A stretch of DNA of 64,000 bases from Chloroflexota bacterium (GCA_026707405.1 JAPOWW010000001.1:1-64000), one strand, 5' to 3'. Numbered from the stretch's first letter, positions 9,833 to 22,503 are shown. Translations and numbers: made by a program. The notes: generated by a model not told the origin, from the letters alone.

Positions 9833-11230
9833 CTACTGGTTCTCCGCGAGTATCGCGTCGATGTCAGGCTTGACGTCGTCCATCGCCTGCTGAGCAGTCT
9901 TGCTCTCCAGAACGATTTCGTCGTAGGCGGCTGTAAAGAGCTTGTTCATCTCGTTGTAGCCCGCGGGCTGAGTGAACTGCCGCTTGAGGCTCGCGAACGC
10001 GGCGACGTAGGCCTCAATGTCTTCCCACGGCTTTAGGGAGTTCTTGAACAGGTCACTGCGCCACAGTGACTTGCGCGTCGGTCCACTAAATCCGAGCGAA
10101 ACGTGGACCTTGACGCCCTCGTTGGCGATGTACCTGGTCAGATTCCAGGCTTCCTCCTCCTGCTCCGTGCCGGAGAAGATTCCATACCCTTCAGGCGCGT
10201 CTCTCGACTGATCGTCGCCGTTGGGCATCTTGTGCATCGGAACGAGACCGGGGTTGATCTGGTCGGTGATTTTGGTGAAGAACTGCCGGTGGGACTGGTA
10301 GATCGCGATTTTGTTGCTGAACAGCATCGCCTGGTTGCCACCCGGGAAGTTGCGGGCGAATTCCCGAGGGGGCGCGATCCCGTCATGCAGCAGATCGGAG
10401 GCGTAATCCCACGCGGCGACCGCCTCGGGGCTGTTGCCGACGAATGCCTTGGGCGAATCATGGTTGTCCCAGACACTGCCGCCGAATCCCCAGGCCCACA
10501 GGTAGATGAGCTTCATTGCGGACGGGATTTCGTTGGTCCCGAAAATCTTGTCCTGGCCTTCACCGGTAACCGACGCCGCGGCCATCTCCCGGTACTTGTC
10601 GATGGTCCACTCGCCAGCCTGGAAGAGCTCCCACGGGTCGCCCATTCCGAGAGGCTCGATTAGGTCACGGTTGTACACGAACATCCACGGGCCGGAGAAC
10701 GTGGGCAAAGAGTAGATCTTGCCGTCGATGGTGTTGGCTTCGATGAGTCCGTCATTGAAGTCGTCGGCGTCAAACTCCTTGTCGAGGTTGATGAACTCGT
10801 TCAACGGCTTCAGCGCGCCCTTGGACGCGAACGTCGCCGTAAGCTGCGGGTGGTTGTACATCACGTCGCCCGGGCTGCCACCGGCGATACTGGTGAGTAT
10901 CTTGACCTGGTAGTCGCCCCAGGGAATCTTGATGTAGTCGATGCTGACGTGCGGGTTGAGAGTCTTGTAGTTGTCGACGATCAGGTCGCGGACCTTGTCG
11001 ATGTCTACCCAGACGTAGTCGAAGAAGACGAGGTTGACCGCGGCCGGCTTCGGCGCTGCGACCTCAACCGTTACGACTTTTTCGACTTCTTTGACGACTT
11101 CCTTAACGACTTCTACCTCTACGACTTCGGGCTCACCGCATCCGGCGATAGCGGCAAGTCCCAACGTTCCCGCGCCGGCGGCGAGGCCGGTACGCAGCAG
11201 CCGTCTTCTGGAAAGTGTTTTTCCTGTCAT
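9833..11230 (-). CDS. extracellular solute-binding lipoprotein (family 1, sugar type)
   Basis: Twin-arginine-like SRRRLLRTGLAAGAGTLGLAAIAGCG lipobox, V/E/K-rich linker, SBP1-like body; upstream of two permeases. Confidence 0.88.
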   Translation of the reverse strand: MTGKTLSRRRLLRTGLAAGAGTLGLAAIAGCGEPEVVEVEVVKEVVKEVEKVVTVEVAAPKPAAVNLVFFDYVWVDIDKVRDLIVDNYKTLNPHVSIDYIKIPWGDYQVKILTSIAGGSPGDVMYNHPQLTATFASKGALKPLNEFINLDKEFDADDFNDGLIEANTIDGKIYSLPTFSGPWMFVYNRDLIEPLGMGDPWELFQAGEWTIDKYREMAAASVTGEGQDKIFGTNEIPSAMKLIYLWAWGFGGSVWDNHDSPKAFVGNSPEAVAAWDYASDLLHDGIAPPREFARNFPGGNQAMLFSNKIAIYQSHRQFFTKITDQINPGLVPMHKMPNGDDQSRDAPEGYGIFSGTEQEEEAWNLTRYIANEGVKVHVSLGFSGPTRKSLWRSDLFKNSLKPWEDIEAYVAAFASLKRQFTQPAGYNEMNKLFTAAYDEIVLESKTAQQAMDDVKPDIDAILAENQ

Positions 11231-11624
11231 GAGTTTTCTCCTAGTGAAACGATTTTCGAGGCGCTATCTGTAGGCCCCAACTTGCGGCTGGTGTTCCGAA
11301 CCGGCCATCAAACAGTGAGAGTCCGGCAAATGCGAAGGAATGACAGCCGCCTTGATCCGATCCGGCTAGAGCTCTCAAACACCCCCTTTGACGATACTTG
11401 CAGCGGGTGTACGACCCAAACGGTCTAAACTCGGCCACCGCCCCGCTTCCTACGAGCTCCTAAGACCGATTAGTTGGAAGTGTAGCGCAAAGGGCATCGC
11501 CTTGTCGGACTACTATGTGCTGAAAATCAAGCTGTTACGTGTCCACGGTAGGTCGATGGGCTAATATCATCGACTTAACATAATGTAAGTCCGGAGATAC
11601 GGCTGCGGGCTAGAGGAGGGGCAA

Positions 11625-12647
11625 GTGCACATTCTCGCGACGGTGCCTATCGACAAGATCGCTCATGATCGGCTGGGCAAGGTCTTTCCAATCGTGACCG
11701 CGGCAAAAGACGACCACGAGATGCTATTGAAACTATCCAAGGATGCGGTAGGCATCATTTCGCGCGGGGTGGCGCGGATCGACGCGGAAATAATGGACAC
11801 GGGGCGGCGAATGCTCTTTGTCACCCGGACCGGCGCGGGATTCGAGAACATCGACATCGAAGCCGCGACGGAGCGAGGGATCCCGGTGGTCCACGCACCG
11901 CTCCTGGCCGATTCGGTCGCCGAGGCGACGTTTGCGATGATCCTGTCGCTTACGAAGAGGCTTTGCTACTGGCACGACTCGCTCGTAACGGGAAACTGGA
12001 ATCGCAGGATCTTCGAGCGAACGTATGAATTGCGCGATAAGACGCTCGGCATTATCGGATTGGGCAGGATTGGGGCGGAGGTTGCGAGACGGGGCCACGG
12101 CTTCAAGATGCGGGTGGTCGCATACGATCCATACGTGCCGGAGTCCAGGGCGGAAGAGCTAAGCGTCTCTTTGCTGCCGCTTGAGCGGTTGCTGGAGGAG
12201 TCGGACGTCATCACCATTCACGCGGTCTCGACGCCGGAGACGGACGCGCTGATAAACAGCGCGAATATCAGAAAGATCAAGCGGGGCGCTTACTTTCTAA
12301 ATTTCGCCCGCGGGGCGCACGTCGAGAACATCGACATCTTGCACGAAGCGCTGGTAGATGGACGGCTTGCCGGAGTGGGGCTCGACGTGTTTCCGGTGGA
12401 ACCTCCGACCAATCTGGACCATCCGCTGTTTTCACATCCGAACTTCGCGGGCTCGCCACACGTGCTCGCGTCGTCGGTGGAGTCGGAGGAGCGATGCTAC
12501 CGGTCGATGTGCCGGGACGTGCTCGCCGTGCTTCGAGGCGAGCGGCCTGAGTGGTGCGTGAATCCCGAGGTCTTCGACTCGCCGAATCTCCGCACCGAAG
12601 GGCGGATCGGCGGCGGCCAGGGCTTGGAGGCCGGAGGCTGCGAATGA
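11625..12647 (+). CDS. D-2-hydroxyacid / phosphoglycerate dehydrogenase family protein
   Basis: Rossmann motif LGIIGLGRIGAEVARRGHGFKMRVVAYDPY; ARGAHVENIDILHEAL; VGLDVFPVEPP. Confidence 0.9.
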   Translation: MHILATVPIDKIAHDRLGKVFPIVTAAKDDHEMLLKLSKDAVGIISRGVARIDAEIMDTGRRMLFVTRTGAGFENIDIEAATERGIPVVHAPLLADSVAEATFAMILSLTKRLCYWHDSLVTGNWNRRIFERTYELRDKTLGIIGLGRIGAEVARRGHGFKMRVVAYDPYVPESRAEELSVSLLPLERLLEESDVITIHAVSTPETDALINSANIRKIKRGAYFLNFARGAHVENIDILHEALVDGRLAGVGLDVFPVEPPTNLDHPLFSHPNFAGSPHVLASSVESEERCYRSMCRDVLAVLRGERPEWCVNPEVFDSPNLRTEGRIGGGQGLEAGGCE

Positions 12648-13414
12648 AGGTCAATCCGCTGACGGAGGTCTGGGAGTCGGGGCGAGCGGCCGTCGGCACC
12701 TACATCATGTACAACCGCGAAATTGCGACCGTGCAGATCGCGGCGGCCGCGGGACTCGACTTCATCGTGTTCGACATGGAGCACCGTCCGTACGACTACG
12801 AGATGATTCACGACATGGCGCAGGTTGCGAGGCTGGCGGGAATCGCCCCGATCGTCGGTCCGGCGGAGATAGCGGAATACCCCATCTCGCACGTGCTGGA
12901 CATGGGCGCGTCCGGGGTGATCGTTCCGCACGTGGAAACGCCCGAGGAGGTAATGCTGGCGGTGGACGCGGCTCGATATCCGCCGCGCGGCCATCGGGGG
13001 CGGGCCGGAACTGCCGGTCACAATCTTTATATCGCTCCGGAATCGACGGTCGACGAGATGCGACACCACGACTCCGAGATCTCGCTGTTTCTCAAGGTGG
13101 AAGCGGAGCACGCAATTCACCGGATCGATGAGCTGCTGGCGCCCGACGGCGTGGACGGCGTGATGATCGGACCGCTCGATCTGTCCATCAACATGGGTAT
13201 CCCGGGACAGACCAGCCACCCGCGCCTGATGAAACTGGTCGACCGGGTGCGTGAGGCGTGTCTCGACCGGGGTCTGCGTTTTGGCGACTACGTAGGGTCA
13301 CCGGACGGCGTGGCGGCGGCGGTCGACGCCGGGGCTAGCTGGGTGATCGTAGGAAGCGAGATGGACGCGCTGAGCGAAGCCTGGAGGCGTGCGGCAGGGT
13401 CGGTCCGGGAATAG
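12644..13414 (+). CDS. HpcH/HpaI aldolase family protein
   Basis: GLDFIVFDMEHRPYDYE, PHVETPEEVMLAVDAARYPPRGHRG, VMIGPLDLSINMGIPG; ATGA overlap with upstream stop. Confidence 0.9.
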   Translation: MKVNPLTEVWESGRAAVGTYIMYNREIATVQIAAAAGLDFIVFDMEHRPYDYEMIHDMAQVARLAGIAPIVGPAEIAEYPISHVLDMGASGVIVPHVETPEEVMLAVDAARYPPRGHRGRAGTAGHNLYIAPESTVDEMRHHDSEISLFLKVEAEHAIHRIDELLAPDGVDGVMIGPLDLSINMGIPGQTSHPRLMKLVDRVREACLDRGLRFGDYVGSPDGVAAAVDAGASWVIVGSEMDALSEAWRRAAGSVRE

Positions 13415-13450
13415 CGGACGGAGCCGACCAACGGCACCCTGGCCGAGTGC

Positions 13451-15007
13451 TCATGAATCGGCGAACTGAAATCCGTAGAGTTCCGCGTCGCGCAAGTAGA
13501 ACTTGAGTTTCACGGCGCCCGGAATCTCGCTCACCGTGTTGCGGCCCGACCACCTGACCTGGTGACGCACGGAATCACCGGTGAACCGCTCGCACCGGTC
13601 GCGAGAGTGTTCCTCCCAAACGTTGTTCCATCCATCCATTATCTCAACTTCGATGTAACCGTTGGGGCCGCAGCGACCGTTGATGATCAGGTGTGAGCCT
13701 GTTGAAAACACCGGCTTAGTCTCGATCCAGCCCTCCCGCACGGTTGCGTCCAAGGACACGTACCCATCAAGTCGCATTGTGGCCAGGCACAAATGATGGC
13801 CATCGCGGGCGAGGTTGGGATCAAGGGCTTCGGCGACGTCAAGCTCCTCGCCCGGGCCGTGTAACCACCACCAGTCGTGATGTACCCGGTGGCCCCCGTA
13901 GTAGAACCACAACTCATCCCCGACGACGAGCGGCTGAGTGGGCGTTTCAGCCATGAACTGGTCGTAGCTGCCAGCGCCGCCCCGCGGAATGAACGGTCGA
14001 TGGTCGAGCATACGCTTCCAATCGATGCCATCGCGGCTGTAAAGCAGGTAATTGTCCATTGTGTTGTCCACGTGGTGAAGCACGTTGAGGATGCCCAGGT
14101 GCAGCTCGCCGGCTCGCCAGGGCACTAGCCCGTAGTACGCATCGTCGAGATTGTCGTCATCGCCAGGATCCAGAACCAGCTCCGGGCGACTCCAATTGAA
14201 CATGTCGGCACTTTCGAGCCTGTAGATCCGCCGCCGAGTGCCCCATATACCGTCTGGCCTGGCCGGCCATATTGGTCCGAACCAGGAATCGAAGTCGGGA
14301 TGTGGACTCATCGCCGGATGCCCGCCATAACGGCCAAAGATCACGTACTTCTCATCGATCGGGTCATAAGTCAGGATTTCGACATCCCCGAGCCAGACCG
14401 GAGATATGGGATTCCCTTCGTAGGGAGTCCAGTCGCTTCCGTTTGGCGAAAATACCAAGCAGAGACCACCACCATCCCTCCTGGGATTGATTTTGGGGCG
14501 GTTTGGACCCAGGAGCCGGTGAAAATAGACCATTTTGTAGCGACGCGCCGGATCGGGATCGCGATCGTCGATCAGTACCGACGCGCTACCGTACATCTCG
14601 TCTTCTGAATGCGGAAAGATGGCATTCGTGTCGTTTCCGTCTATAACCTGTTTTCCCAACGGGGGTTTATCCCACTTAATTCCGTCTTCGGACCGTGCGT
14701 ACAGGTTCCGCTCATGCAGTGTGCGGCCCTGATCTTCGTACCCGAAGAATCCGTACAAGTCCTCGTACCAGCACTGAAATGCGCCGTCGGGCGCCTCCCG
14801 GCGAACGCTGAAGTTGGAGGTTCGAAAAAAGGTCACCGCCTCCCAGGGTTTGTCGCGTACGATGATCGGGTTGGCCGGATGTTTGACCGGGCTGTGCCGA
14901 CGGCGGGTGACGTTCTTGACCACTGCAACGACATCGTCGTCGATGAAGAGCTGCCGGATCGCGCCGACATCCTTGTAGACCTTGTCCTCCGAATAGGCTA
15001 CGTACAT
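13451..15007 (-). CDS. five-bladed beta-propeller (GH32/43-like) family protein, intact paralogue
   Basis: 518-aa ORF; RQLFIDDDVVAVVKNVTRRRHSPVKHPANPII; close paralogue of 5935..7458. Confidence 0.75.
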   Translation of the reverse strand: MYVAYSEDKVYKDVGAIRQLFIDDDVVAVVKNVTRRRHSPVKHPANPIIVRDKPWEAVTFFRTSNFSVRREAPDGAFQCWYEDLYGFFGYEDQGRTLHERNLYARSEDGIKWDKPPLGKQVIDGNDTNAIFPHSEDEMYGSASVLIDDRDPDPARRYKMVYFHRLLGPNRPKINPRRDGGGLCLVFSPNGSDWTPYEGNPISPVWLGDVEILTYDPIDEKYVIFGRYGGHPAMSPHPDFDSWFGPIWPARPDGIWGTRRRIYRLESADMFNWSRPELVLDPGDDDNLDDAYYGLVPWRAGELHLGILNVLHHVDNTMDNYLLYSRDGIDWKRMLDHRPFIPRGGAGSYDQFMAETPTQPLVVGDELWFYYGGHRVHHDWWWLHGPGEELDVAEALDPNLARDGHHLCLATMRLDGYVSLDATVREGWIETKPVFSTGSHLIINGRCGPNGYIEVEIMDGWNNVWEEHSRDRCERFTGDSVRHQVRWSGRNTVSEIPGAVKLKFYLRDAELYGFQFADS

Positions 15008-15257
15008 TCGATCGCTCTTCCCTCTTGATTACCCGGCCATCCGGCGACGCGCATTCAATTGCCGGCGGTTTGCTGATTGCAGTCAGCCGACTGATCCCCA
15101 CGCTTCTTGTCAGGTACGATATCCGTTATTCGACCCGTGGACACCATGCGGCGCGGACCTAAAGCCTGTATTAGAGAGTTTCCCTCAGGCGTTTGGCTTG
15201 ATGGCGGTGAGGGCGCGCCCTCTTGCACGGTGAGCGTTAGGCAGATACGGCGGGATT

Positions 15258-17234
<1,977 letters not shown>

Positions 17235-17349
17235 TAATGACGTCGCGTGGCGCTCGCCCCCTCACAGCCTATAGTCGCGGGTTTGCGGGCTGGGGGTTGA
17301 CTTCTCTCTGGGGAGCTGTGCGGACTGACGGGAGATTGGGCTAGCAGCT

Positions 17350-18432
17350 ATGCGAGTGATCTATTGCTGGGAGGCGGGGAGGCTGGATGTTCGAGACTAT
17401 CGCACGAACCCTTATGGAGCACTGCTGAAGGGCGGGCTTGAATCGCGGGGGCATCGGGTGACCGGCGCGCCGTATTACCAGCTCCGGTTCCGCGACCTGT
17501 TTGCGAACGCCGGGGCCGATGTGCTGCACATGAATCATCTTTACCACTATTACAAACACCCGTGGCGGTTGGTTTCGCTGCTTCGAATGGCGCTTCTGGT
17601 GCTCTGGGTCTTGCTGGCTCGAATACTCGGAATGCGCATCGTCTGGACGCTGCACAACCTGTATCCGCACGAAACGAGATCGCGGGCGATAGACAAGCTG
17701 GCGCGACTGCTGCTTTGCCGGACCGCCGGATCGACGATCGTTCACTGCGAGAAGGCGCGTGCCGAGTTGAAGCGCGAATTCGGTCGGACTCACAACGTTC
17801 ACGTCGTGCCTCACGGGAATTACATCGACGCGTACCCTCCGGCTATCTCCAAGGAGGACGCCAGGGTGGCGCTCGGTCTGCCGCTGGATACCTTTGTGAT
17901 TCTGTATTTCGGCAACGTTCGCGCCTACAAGGGGATCGAGACTCTGATTACGGCGTTTGGCGACGCCGATCTGCCGGGCGCTCACCTGGTGATTGCGGGC
18001 AAGAGCTGGCCGGACTCCGCCGGGGCAGAACTAGAGGTCGCGCGGGAAGCGGGGGCTGAGGGCGGGATAACGACGATATTGAAGCCGCCCGGCGGGACGT
18101 TCGACGGTGACGAGATATGCGAGCTGATGAGCGCCGCCGATTTGGTGGTGCTGCCTTTCCGGCAGGTGCTTTCGTCGGGATCGGTGATGCTGGCGCTTTC
18201 GTATTCCAACCCGGTGGTCTGCCCGCGGCTGGGCTGTCTTACGGAGCTTCTGGAGGATTGCGAAGGAGCGGTCCTCTATGACGCCGGTTCGCACGAGGGA
18301 CTGGTGGAGGCGCTGCGCAAGGGCCGGAGCCTCGATCCGAGTGTCGCGTCCCGGGCGGCGCTCGATCTCGCGCTGGAGGCTAACTGGTCGTCGGTTGCGG
18401 AGAAGATGGAACGGGCTTACGAGGCGGCTTAA
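17350..18432 (+). CDS. glycosyltransferase (GT4-like)
   Basis: VILYFGNVRAYKGIETLITAFG; LMSAADLVVLPFRQVLSSGSVMLALSYSNPVV. Confidence 0.85.
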   Translation: MRVIYCWEAGRLDVRDYRTNPYGALLKGGLESRGHRVTGAPYYQLRFRDLFANAGADVLHMNHLYHYYKHPWRLVSLLRMALLVLWVLLARILGMRIVWTLHNLYPHETRSRAIDKLARLLLCRTAGSTIVHCEKARAELKREFGRTHNVHVVPHGNYIDAYPPAISKEDARVALGLPLDTFVILYFGNVRAYKGIETLITAFGDADLPGAHLVIAGKSWPDSAGAELEVAREAGAEGGITTILKPPGGTFDGDEICELMSAADLVVLPFRQVLSSGSVMLALSYSNPVVCPRLGCLTELLEDCEGAVLYDAGSHEGLVEALRKGRSLDPSVASRAALDLALEANWSSVAEKMERAYEAA

Positions 18433-18587
18433 GGGGGCACGGGCTCTCGGGTAGGGATTGACCCAAATGGCGGGGATGTTTTTTGCGAGTCGGCCCGTCA
18501 ATGACCGAATCACTAACATTAACCATGCTTGCGACGCTCCTTCAGCCTGATTCGCCCGTCGAATCCACAAGGTCCTGATACCTACTC

Positions 18588-19502
18588 ATGTTTGGGACGA
18601 GACGGCGGAAGGTGGTTTTTCTCAGGCACGTCTTGCGCGCCCGCCCGCCGCTGGGCTTTGTGGACGTTGGCTCAGGCGGCCCGCTGAAGTATCCGTGGAC
18701 GATTCTCAGCAGCGATCAGTTCAAGAAGTTCGACTTCGACGCCAATCCCGATACAGAGGACGGCGGCGACGCGTGCATCTCGAATCGCGAGGGCGAGGGC
18801 GTGCTGCACATAGCGCGCGACCCGCGGTCGTCATCGCTGCATCCTCCGTCCGAGGCGTTCATGCAGTGGTTCGGGGACGACTCGATGCGGGTGGTCCGCG
18901 AGGTCCCGGTGCGGCTGGAGACCCTCGACGGTCTGTTCGAGGGACGCGCCGACGAAATCGACCTGATCGACATAAACGCCGAGGGACACGATCTGATGGT
19001 CCTCCAAGGGGCACACGGCATTCTCACTGAGGGCCTCGTAAAGCTGTTGAAGGTGGAGTTCGAGCTGACCGAGGCCTGGGAGGAGCAGGGCTACTTCAGC
19101 GAGATCGACGAGTTCATGCGCGGCCAGGGCTACGTGCTGGCGGACTTGCAAGTCGACTTCAAGCTGCCTGCGAGCGTCAAGAAGCTAGCTATCCGGGGAG
19201 AACCGATCTGGGGCAAGTCGTTCTACGTGCCCGGAGCGGCGCGCTGGGAGGACCGCCGCGAGTCGGTGGAGCGCGCCGCGTTTGTTTCCGACGCGCTCGG
19301 CGGCATCGCGGCCAGCGTGCTGTTCGACATGCCTGGGCGGGCGGTCTTTCTGGCAGAGATGCTGGAGCACCACGAACGGCCGGTAATCATGGAATCGTCG
19401 GGATACGGGATGGACTGGGTGTATCGCAGCGCGGCGCTGGAGTCGGTCGGACGTTCGTTGGGCCGTGTGGCGCGGGACGTGGTGCGCTGGATTGCGAACT
19501 GA
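18588..19502 (+). CDS. FkbM-like methyltransferase
   Basis: FVDVGSGGPLKYPW, VRLETLDGLFEGRADEIDLIDINAEGHDLMVLQGA. Confidence 0.75.
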   Translation: MFGTRRRKVVFLRHVLRARPPLGFVDVGSGGPLKYPWTILSSDQFKKFDFDANPDTEDGGDACISNREGEGVLHIARDPRSSSLHPPSEAFMQWFGDDSMRVVREVPVRLETLDGLFEGRADEIDLIDINAEGHDLMVLQGAHGILTEGLVKLLKVEFELTEAWEEQGYFSEIDEFMRGQGYVLADLQVDFKLPASVKKLAIRGEPIWGKSFYVPGAARWEDRRESVERAAFVSDALGGIAASVLFDMPGRAVFLAEMLEHHERPVIMESSGYGMDWVYRSAALESVGRSLGRVARDVVRWIAN

Positions 19503-19531
19503 TCGACGTCCATCTATGAGTGGTGCGTAGC

Positions 19532-19594
19532 CCCCTCACCCCTTCGGCAAGCTCAGGGCAGGCTCTATCCCTCTCCCACGAAGGGGAGAGGGGA
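19532..19594. repeat. B-type repeat split by C-type module
   Basis: CCCCCTCACCCC-TTCGGCAAGCTCAGGGCAGGCT-CTATCCCTCTCCCACGAAGGGGAGAGGGG. Confidence 0.9.
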
Positions 19595-19719
19595 CGGAGA
19601 GCCGAGGTGGGCTTCTGGAGGGGGAGAGGGGACGGGAGGAATTGGATCTTCTGGCTTAAGTGGCGCCGGTTCAGGTCTATCATAGGAATGTCACCGCGAG
19701 GAGGCTGGAGGCGAGAGTT

Positions 19720-20460
19720 ATGGGGCTTCAAGAAAGACCGCCGGTTGGAATCTGGTTGCAGGGAGACCCGGAGGAAGTCAAGGACTACCTTGAGCTAGGC
19801 ATCCACGGCATCGTGACCAATACGATCATCCTCGACGACCTGGTCGACAAGTACGGCCCCATGCTTGGATTGATCGAGCGCTACCTTGAGCTGCAAGACG
19901 ACGGCCCGGTGGTGGTCGAAATCGACGGGGACACGACGGAGGACATATTCCGGGTATCGAGAGTGTTCGGCCGTCTGTCGCCGCGCATTGTGATGAAGAT
20001 CCCATGCACGACCAAGGGGCTGCGCGCGGTGGCGCGGTTGAAGGCGGTCGGCCAGGACTCGATGGTGACCACGACATTCTCGGCCAGTCAGGCAGTGGCG
20101 GCGTCATGTGCAGGAGCCGAATACATCGCGCCGTTCGTCGGCCCGACCATCGATTCCGGAGCCGACGCGTTCAAGATCGTCGCCGACATCGCGCGCGTCA
20201 TTTCCGAGCGGCCCAACGGCCCGTACCTGCTGGGCGGGATAATTCGCAATGCCATCTCCGCCGACGTTGCGATTCGCGCGGGTTGCGACGGGATAGTAAT
20301 CTTCCCGCACACGTATGAGGAAATGCTGCTGCATCCCGGCACCGCCGAATGGAACGCGACGTTCAGGAACAAATGGGACAGCATGGAGGCGAAGGGCGCG
20401 CTGGTGGGTGTGCTGGACACGGCGGGCGCCGACGGCCACGCCGAAACGGTGGTTGTCTAA
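19720..20460 (+). CDS. transaldolase / fructose-6-phosphate aldolase family protein
   Basis: GIHGIVTNTIIL, IVMKIPCTTKGLRAVARLK, SASQAVAASCAGAEYIAPFVGPTIDSGAD. Confidence 0.85.
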   Translation: MGLQERPPVGIWLQGDPEEVKDYLELGIHGIVTNTIILDDLVDKYGPMLGLIERYLELQDDGPVVVEIDGDTTEDIFRVSRVFGRLSPRIVMKIPCTTKGLRAVARLKAVGQDSMVTTTFSASQAVAASCAGAEYIAPFVGPTIDSGADAFKIVADIARVISERPNGPYLLGGIIRNAISADVAIRAGCDGIVIFPHTYEEMLLHPGTAEWNATFRNKWDSMEAKGALVGVLDTAGADGHAETVVV

Positions 20461-20626
20461 AACGCTCTGACTACGCGCTGTTCGTGAGTGTGTTTTGGGA
20501 GTTGTCTTAGTCTGCCGTCAGACTCGTCGGGCGGATACGGGACCTCTCATTGACAGTCGCGGGGTTGACGCCGCCATCCCCGGCTTCGTCGAGAACCCGC
20601 GTCGTGTGAATTGAAAGGCGTATAAG

Positions 20627-21289
20627 GTGACCGAGATCACAGACAGGTGGTTAACTCCCGGCCCGCATCCGAACGGGATACAGGCTGCCAAGGACGGGCT
20701 CTGGGTAATCGACCAGGCCGACAACCACCTGTACAAGCTGGCCTACGAGGACGGCTCAGTGCTCGCGCGAGTGCCCACGGAGACGGACCGGTCGAGCGGC
20801 GTTACCGAGGGCGGAGGCTACGTCTGGGTTGCCTCCACCTATACGGCCCGCATCTACAAGCTGAACCATGACGGCACGACCGTCGAGCACTACGACACTC
20901 CCGGCGCGGGAGTCGTCGAGTCCGGCGACCCGAACCATACCGTGGTGACGGGCGCTCACGGACTGGAATGGCTCGACGAGCGCAATATGTGGATCGCGGT
21001 GCCGCCGGCGAGACGGGTCTTTCTAGTCGATCCGAACACCATGGTATTGCGACGGTCGATTCCCACTCCGGGCGCCAGGCCGCACGGCATCTTCGTCGTG
21101 AACGGCGATCTATGGTGCGCCGACACGGCGATGCGCCAGATACATAAGCTGGACCCGATTACCGGCACGGTCAGAGCCGGGATTGACGTGCCGGATCCGG
21201 AGATCCACGGCATGACCTTGCACGATGGCAACATCTGGTTCTGCTGTGCGGAGACGCGCCGGGTGTGCACCATTCCGCTGCCTGTATAG
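20627..21289 (+). CDS. SMP-30/YncE-like beta-propeller protein
   Basis: Repeated WVAS.Y.ARIYKLN / WIAVPPARRVFLVDPNTM / WCADTAMRQIHKLDP blades. Confidence 0.7.
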   Translation: MTEITDRWLTPGPHPNGIQAAKDGLWVIDQADNHLYKLAYEDGSVLARVPTETDRSSGVTEGGGYVWVASTYTARIYKLNHDGTTVEHYDTPGAGVVESGDPNHTVVTGAHGLEWLDERNMWIAVPPARRVFLVDPNTMVLRRSIPTPGARPHGIFVVNGDLWCADTAMRQIHKLDPITGTVRAGIDVPDPEIHGMTLHDGNIWFCCAETRRVCTIPLPV

Positions 21290-21384
21290 GCTCACGGAGG
21301 CGGGAGAGTCGGACGACGGGCCGGTGTACGGCCGCCGCGACTGATCGGCGGGCCTGGGAGCCGCGACGCGAATTCAGTGCGCGG

Positions 21385-22404
21385 CTACAAGCTCCATCGG
21401 ACGTCGCGGCCTATGACTCTTCCCAGGATTCTCGGTAGAAGGGCCGAGAGCTTGACGAGCGGAATCAAGACTCGTGGCAGAGTCGGGTGGCCGTGCTCGT
21501 CGCGGCGGCGGCGCTCTTCGATCCACAGGTCTTTCTGGAGCGGATAGGTGGCCGTGACCAGGAATGGCCGGACGAATTTGATCGCGACCCACGTTAACGA
21601 CGGGATCACTGTAAGCATCGTCGACTTGGGACCGCTGTCGAGGATCAGCAGCAGTCCGATGATGACCACGGCAAGCGGGACGGCGGTCGGAGCCGACGAG
21701 ACGATGAACACGCCGAACACCTTGGGGAAGTAACGGCCGCTGAGCCGCCAGGACTCGAGCGCGGCCAGCGTGCCGGGCATGTTTTCGTGTACGGCGAGGA
21801 ACGGGGCCAGCAGCGTGCGGCTGTGTATGTATAGCGCGACCAGGGCGATACCGAGAAACCAGAAGAAGTCGGCTACGGTCTGGCCGGTTGGGTCGAGCGG
21901 AGCGGATTCGCCCTGCCAGTTGAAGAGCAGGATGAGCGCGCCGACGGGGACCCAAAATATGACCGTGGTGTGGGCGTTGGTCCACAAGTAGCGGAGCAAC
22001 CAGGCGAGACCGCTCCGGATGGCCTCGACTACTCCGAGCCGTACTTTCGCGAATCCGGCGGCTACCGTGACCATGATGACGACCGGCGCGACGGAGGAGG
22101 AGACGGCGTTCAGGAAGAACAGGGCGACGGAGCCGCCGGGCGTTTCGCCCACTTCCAGCACGGTCAGGATCGCCGCCAGGGCGGCGGGAACGGAGAAGAT
22201 GGTGAGGAGTTGGACGTAGAGCCAGGGGTTGTCGCCCAGGACGGCAAGGCCCATTCGGAAGTAGTGCCGACCGGCTCGCCAGGCGGTTGTGGCCGCGGGG
22301 TTCGAGCCGCGGGACTTGGTGCGTCGAGGCTGCGGGCCGCCTGCCGACGAGTGGTCTGGATTCCCGCTTTCGCGGGAATGACGGATGGGACGGCGGTCAC
22401 TCAT
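21385..22404 (-). CDS. multi-TM membrane protein of unknown function
   Basis: Several long hydrophobic segments; N-terminus contains repeat-derived RHSRESGNP so the true start may be downstream. Confidence 0.65.
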   Translation of the reverse strand: MSDRRPIRHSRESGNPDHSSAGGPQPRRTKSRGSNPAATTAWRAGRHYFRMGLAVLGDNPWLYVQLLTIFSVPAALAAILTVLEVGETPGGSVALFFLNAVSSSVAPVVIMVTVAAGFAKVRLGVVEAIRSGLAWLLRYLWTNAHTTVIFWVPVGALILLFNWQGESAPLDPTGQTVADFFWFLGIALVALYIHSRTLLAPFLAVHENMPGTLAALESWRLSGRYFPKVFGVFIVSSAPTAVPLAVVIIGLLLILDSGPKSTMLTVIPSLTWVAIKFVRPFLVTATYPLQKDLWIEERRRRDEHGHPTLPRVLIPLVKLSALLPRILGRVIGRDVRWSL

Positions 22405-22466
22405 GGTGCGCCGCTAGACATCGAGTGGTCTGGATTCCCGCTTTCGCGGGAATGACGGATGGGACG
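22348..22466. repeat. 45-bp perfect direct repeat (22348-22392 and 22422-22466), each containing an A-type palindrome
   Basis: Both copies read CGAGTGGTCTGGATTCCCGCTTTCGCGGGAATGACGGATGGGACG. Confidence 0.95.
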
Positions 22467-22503
22467 TGTTGGAGTGGTGTGCGGGGCTTTGGGTTAGAGG
22501 GAG

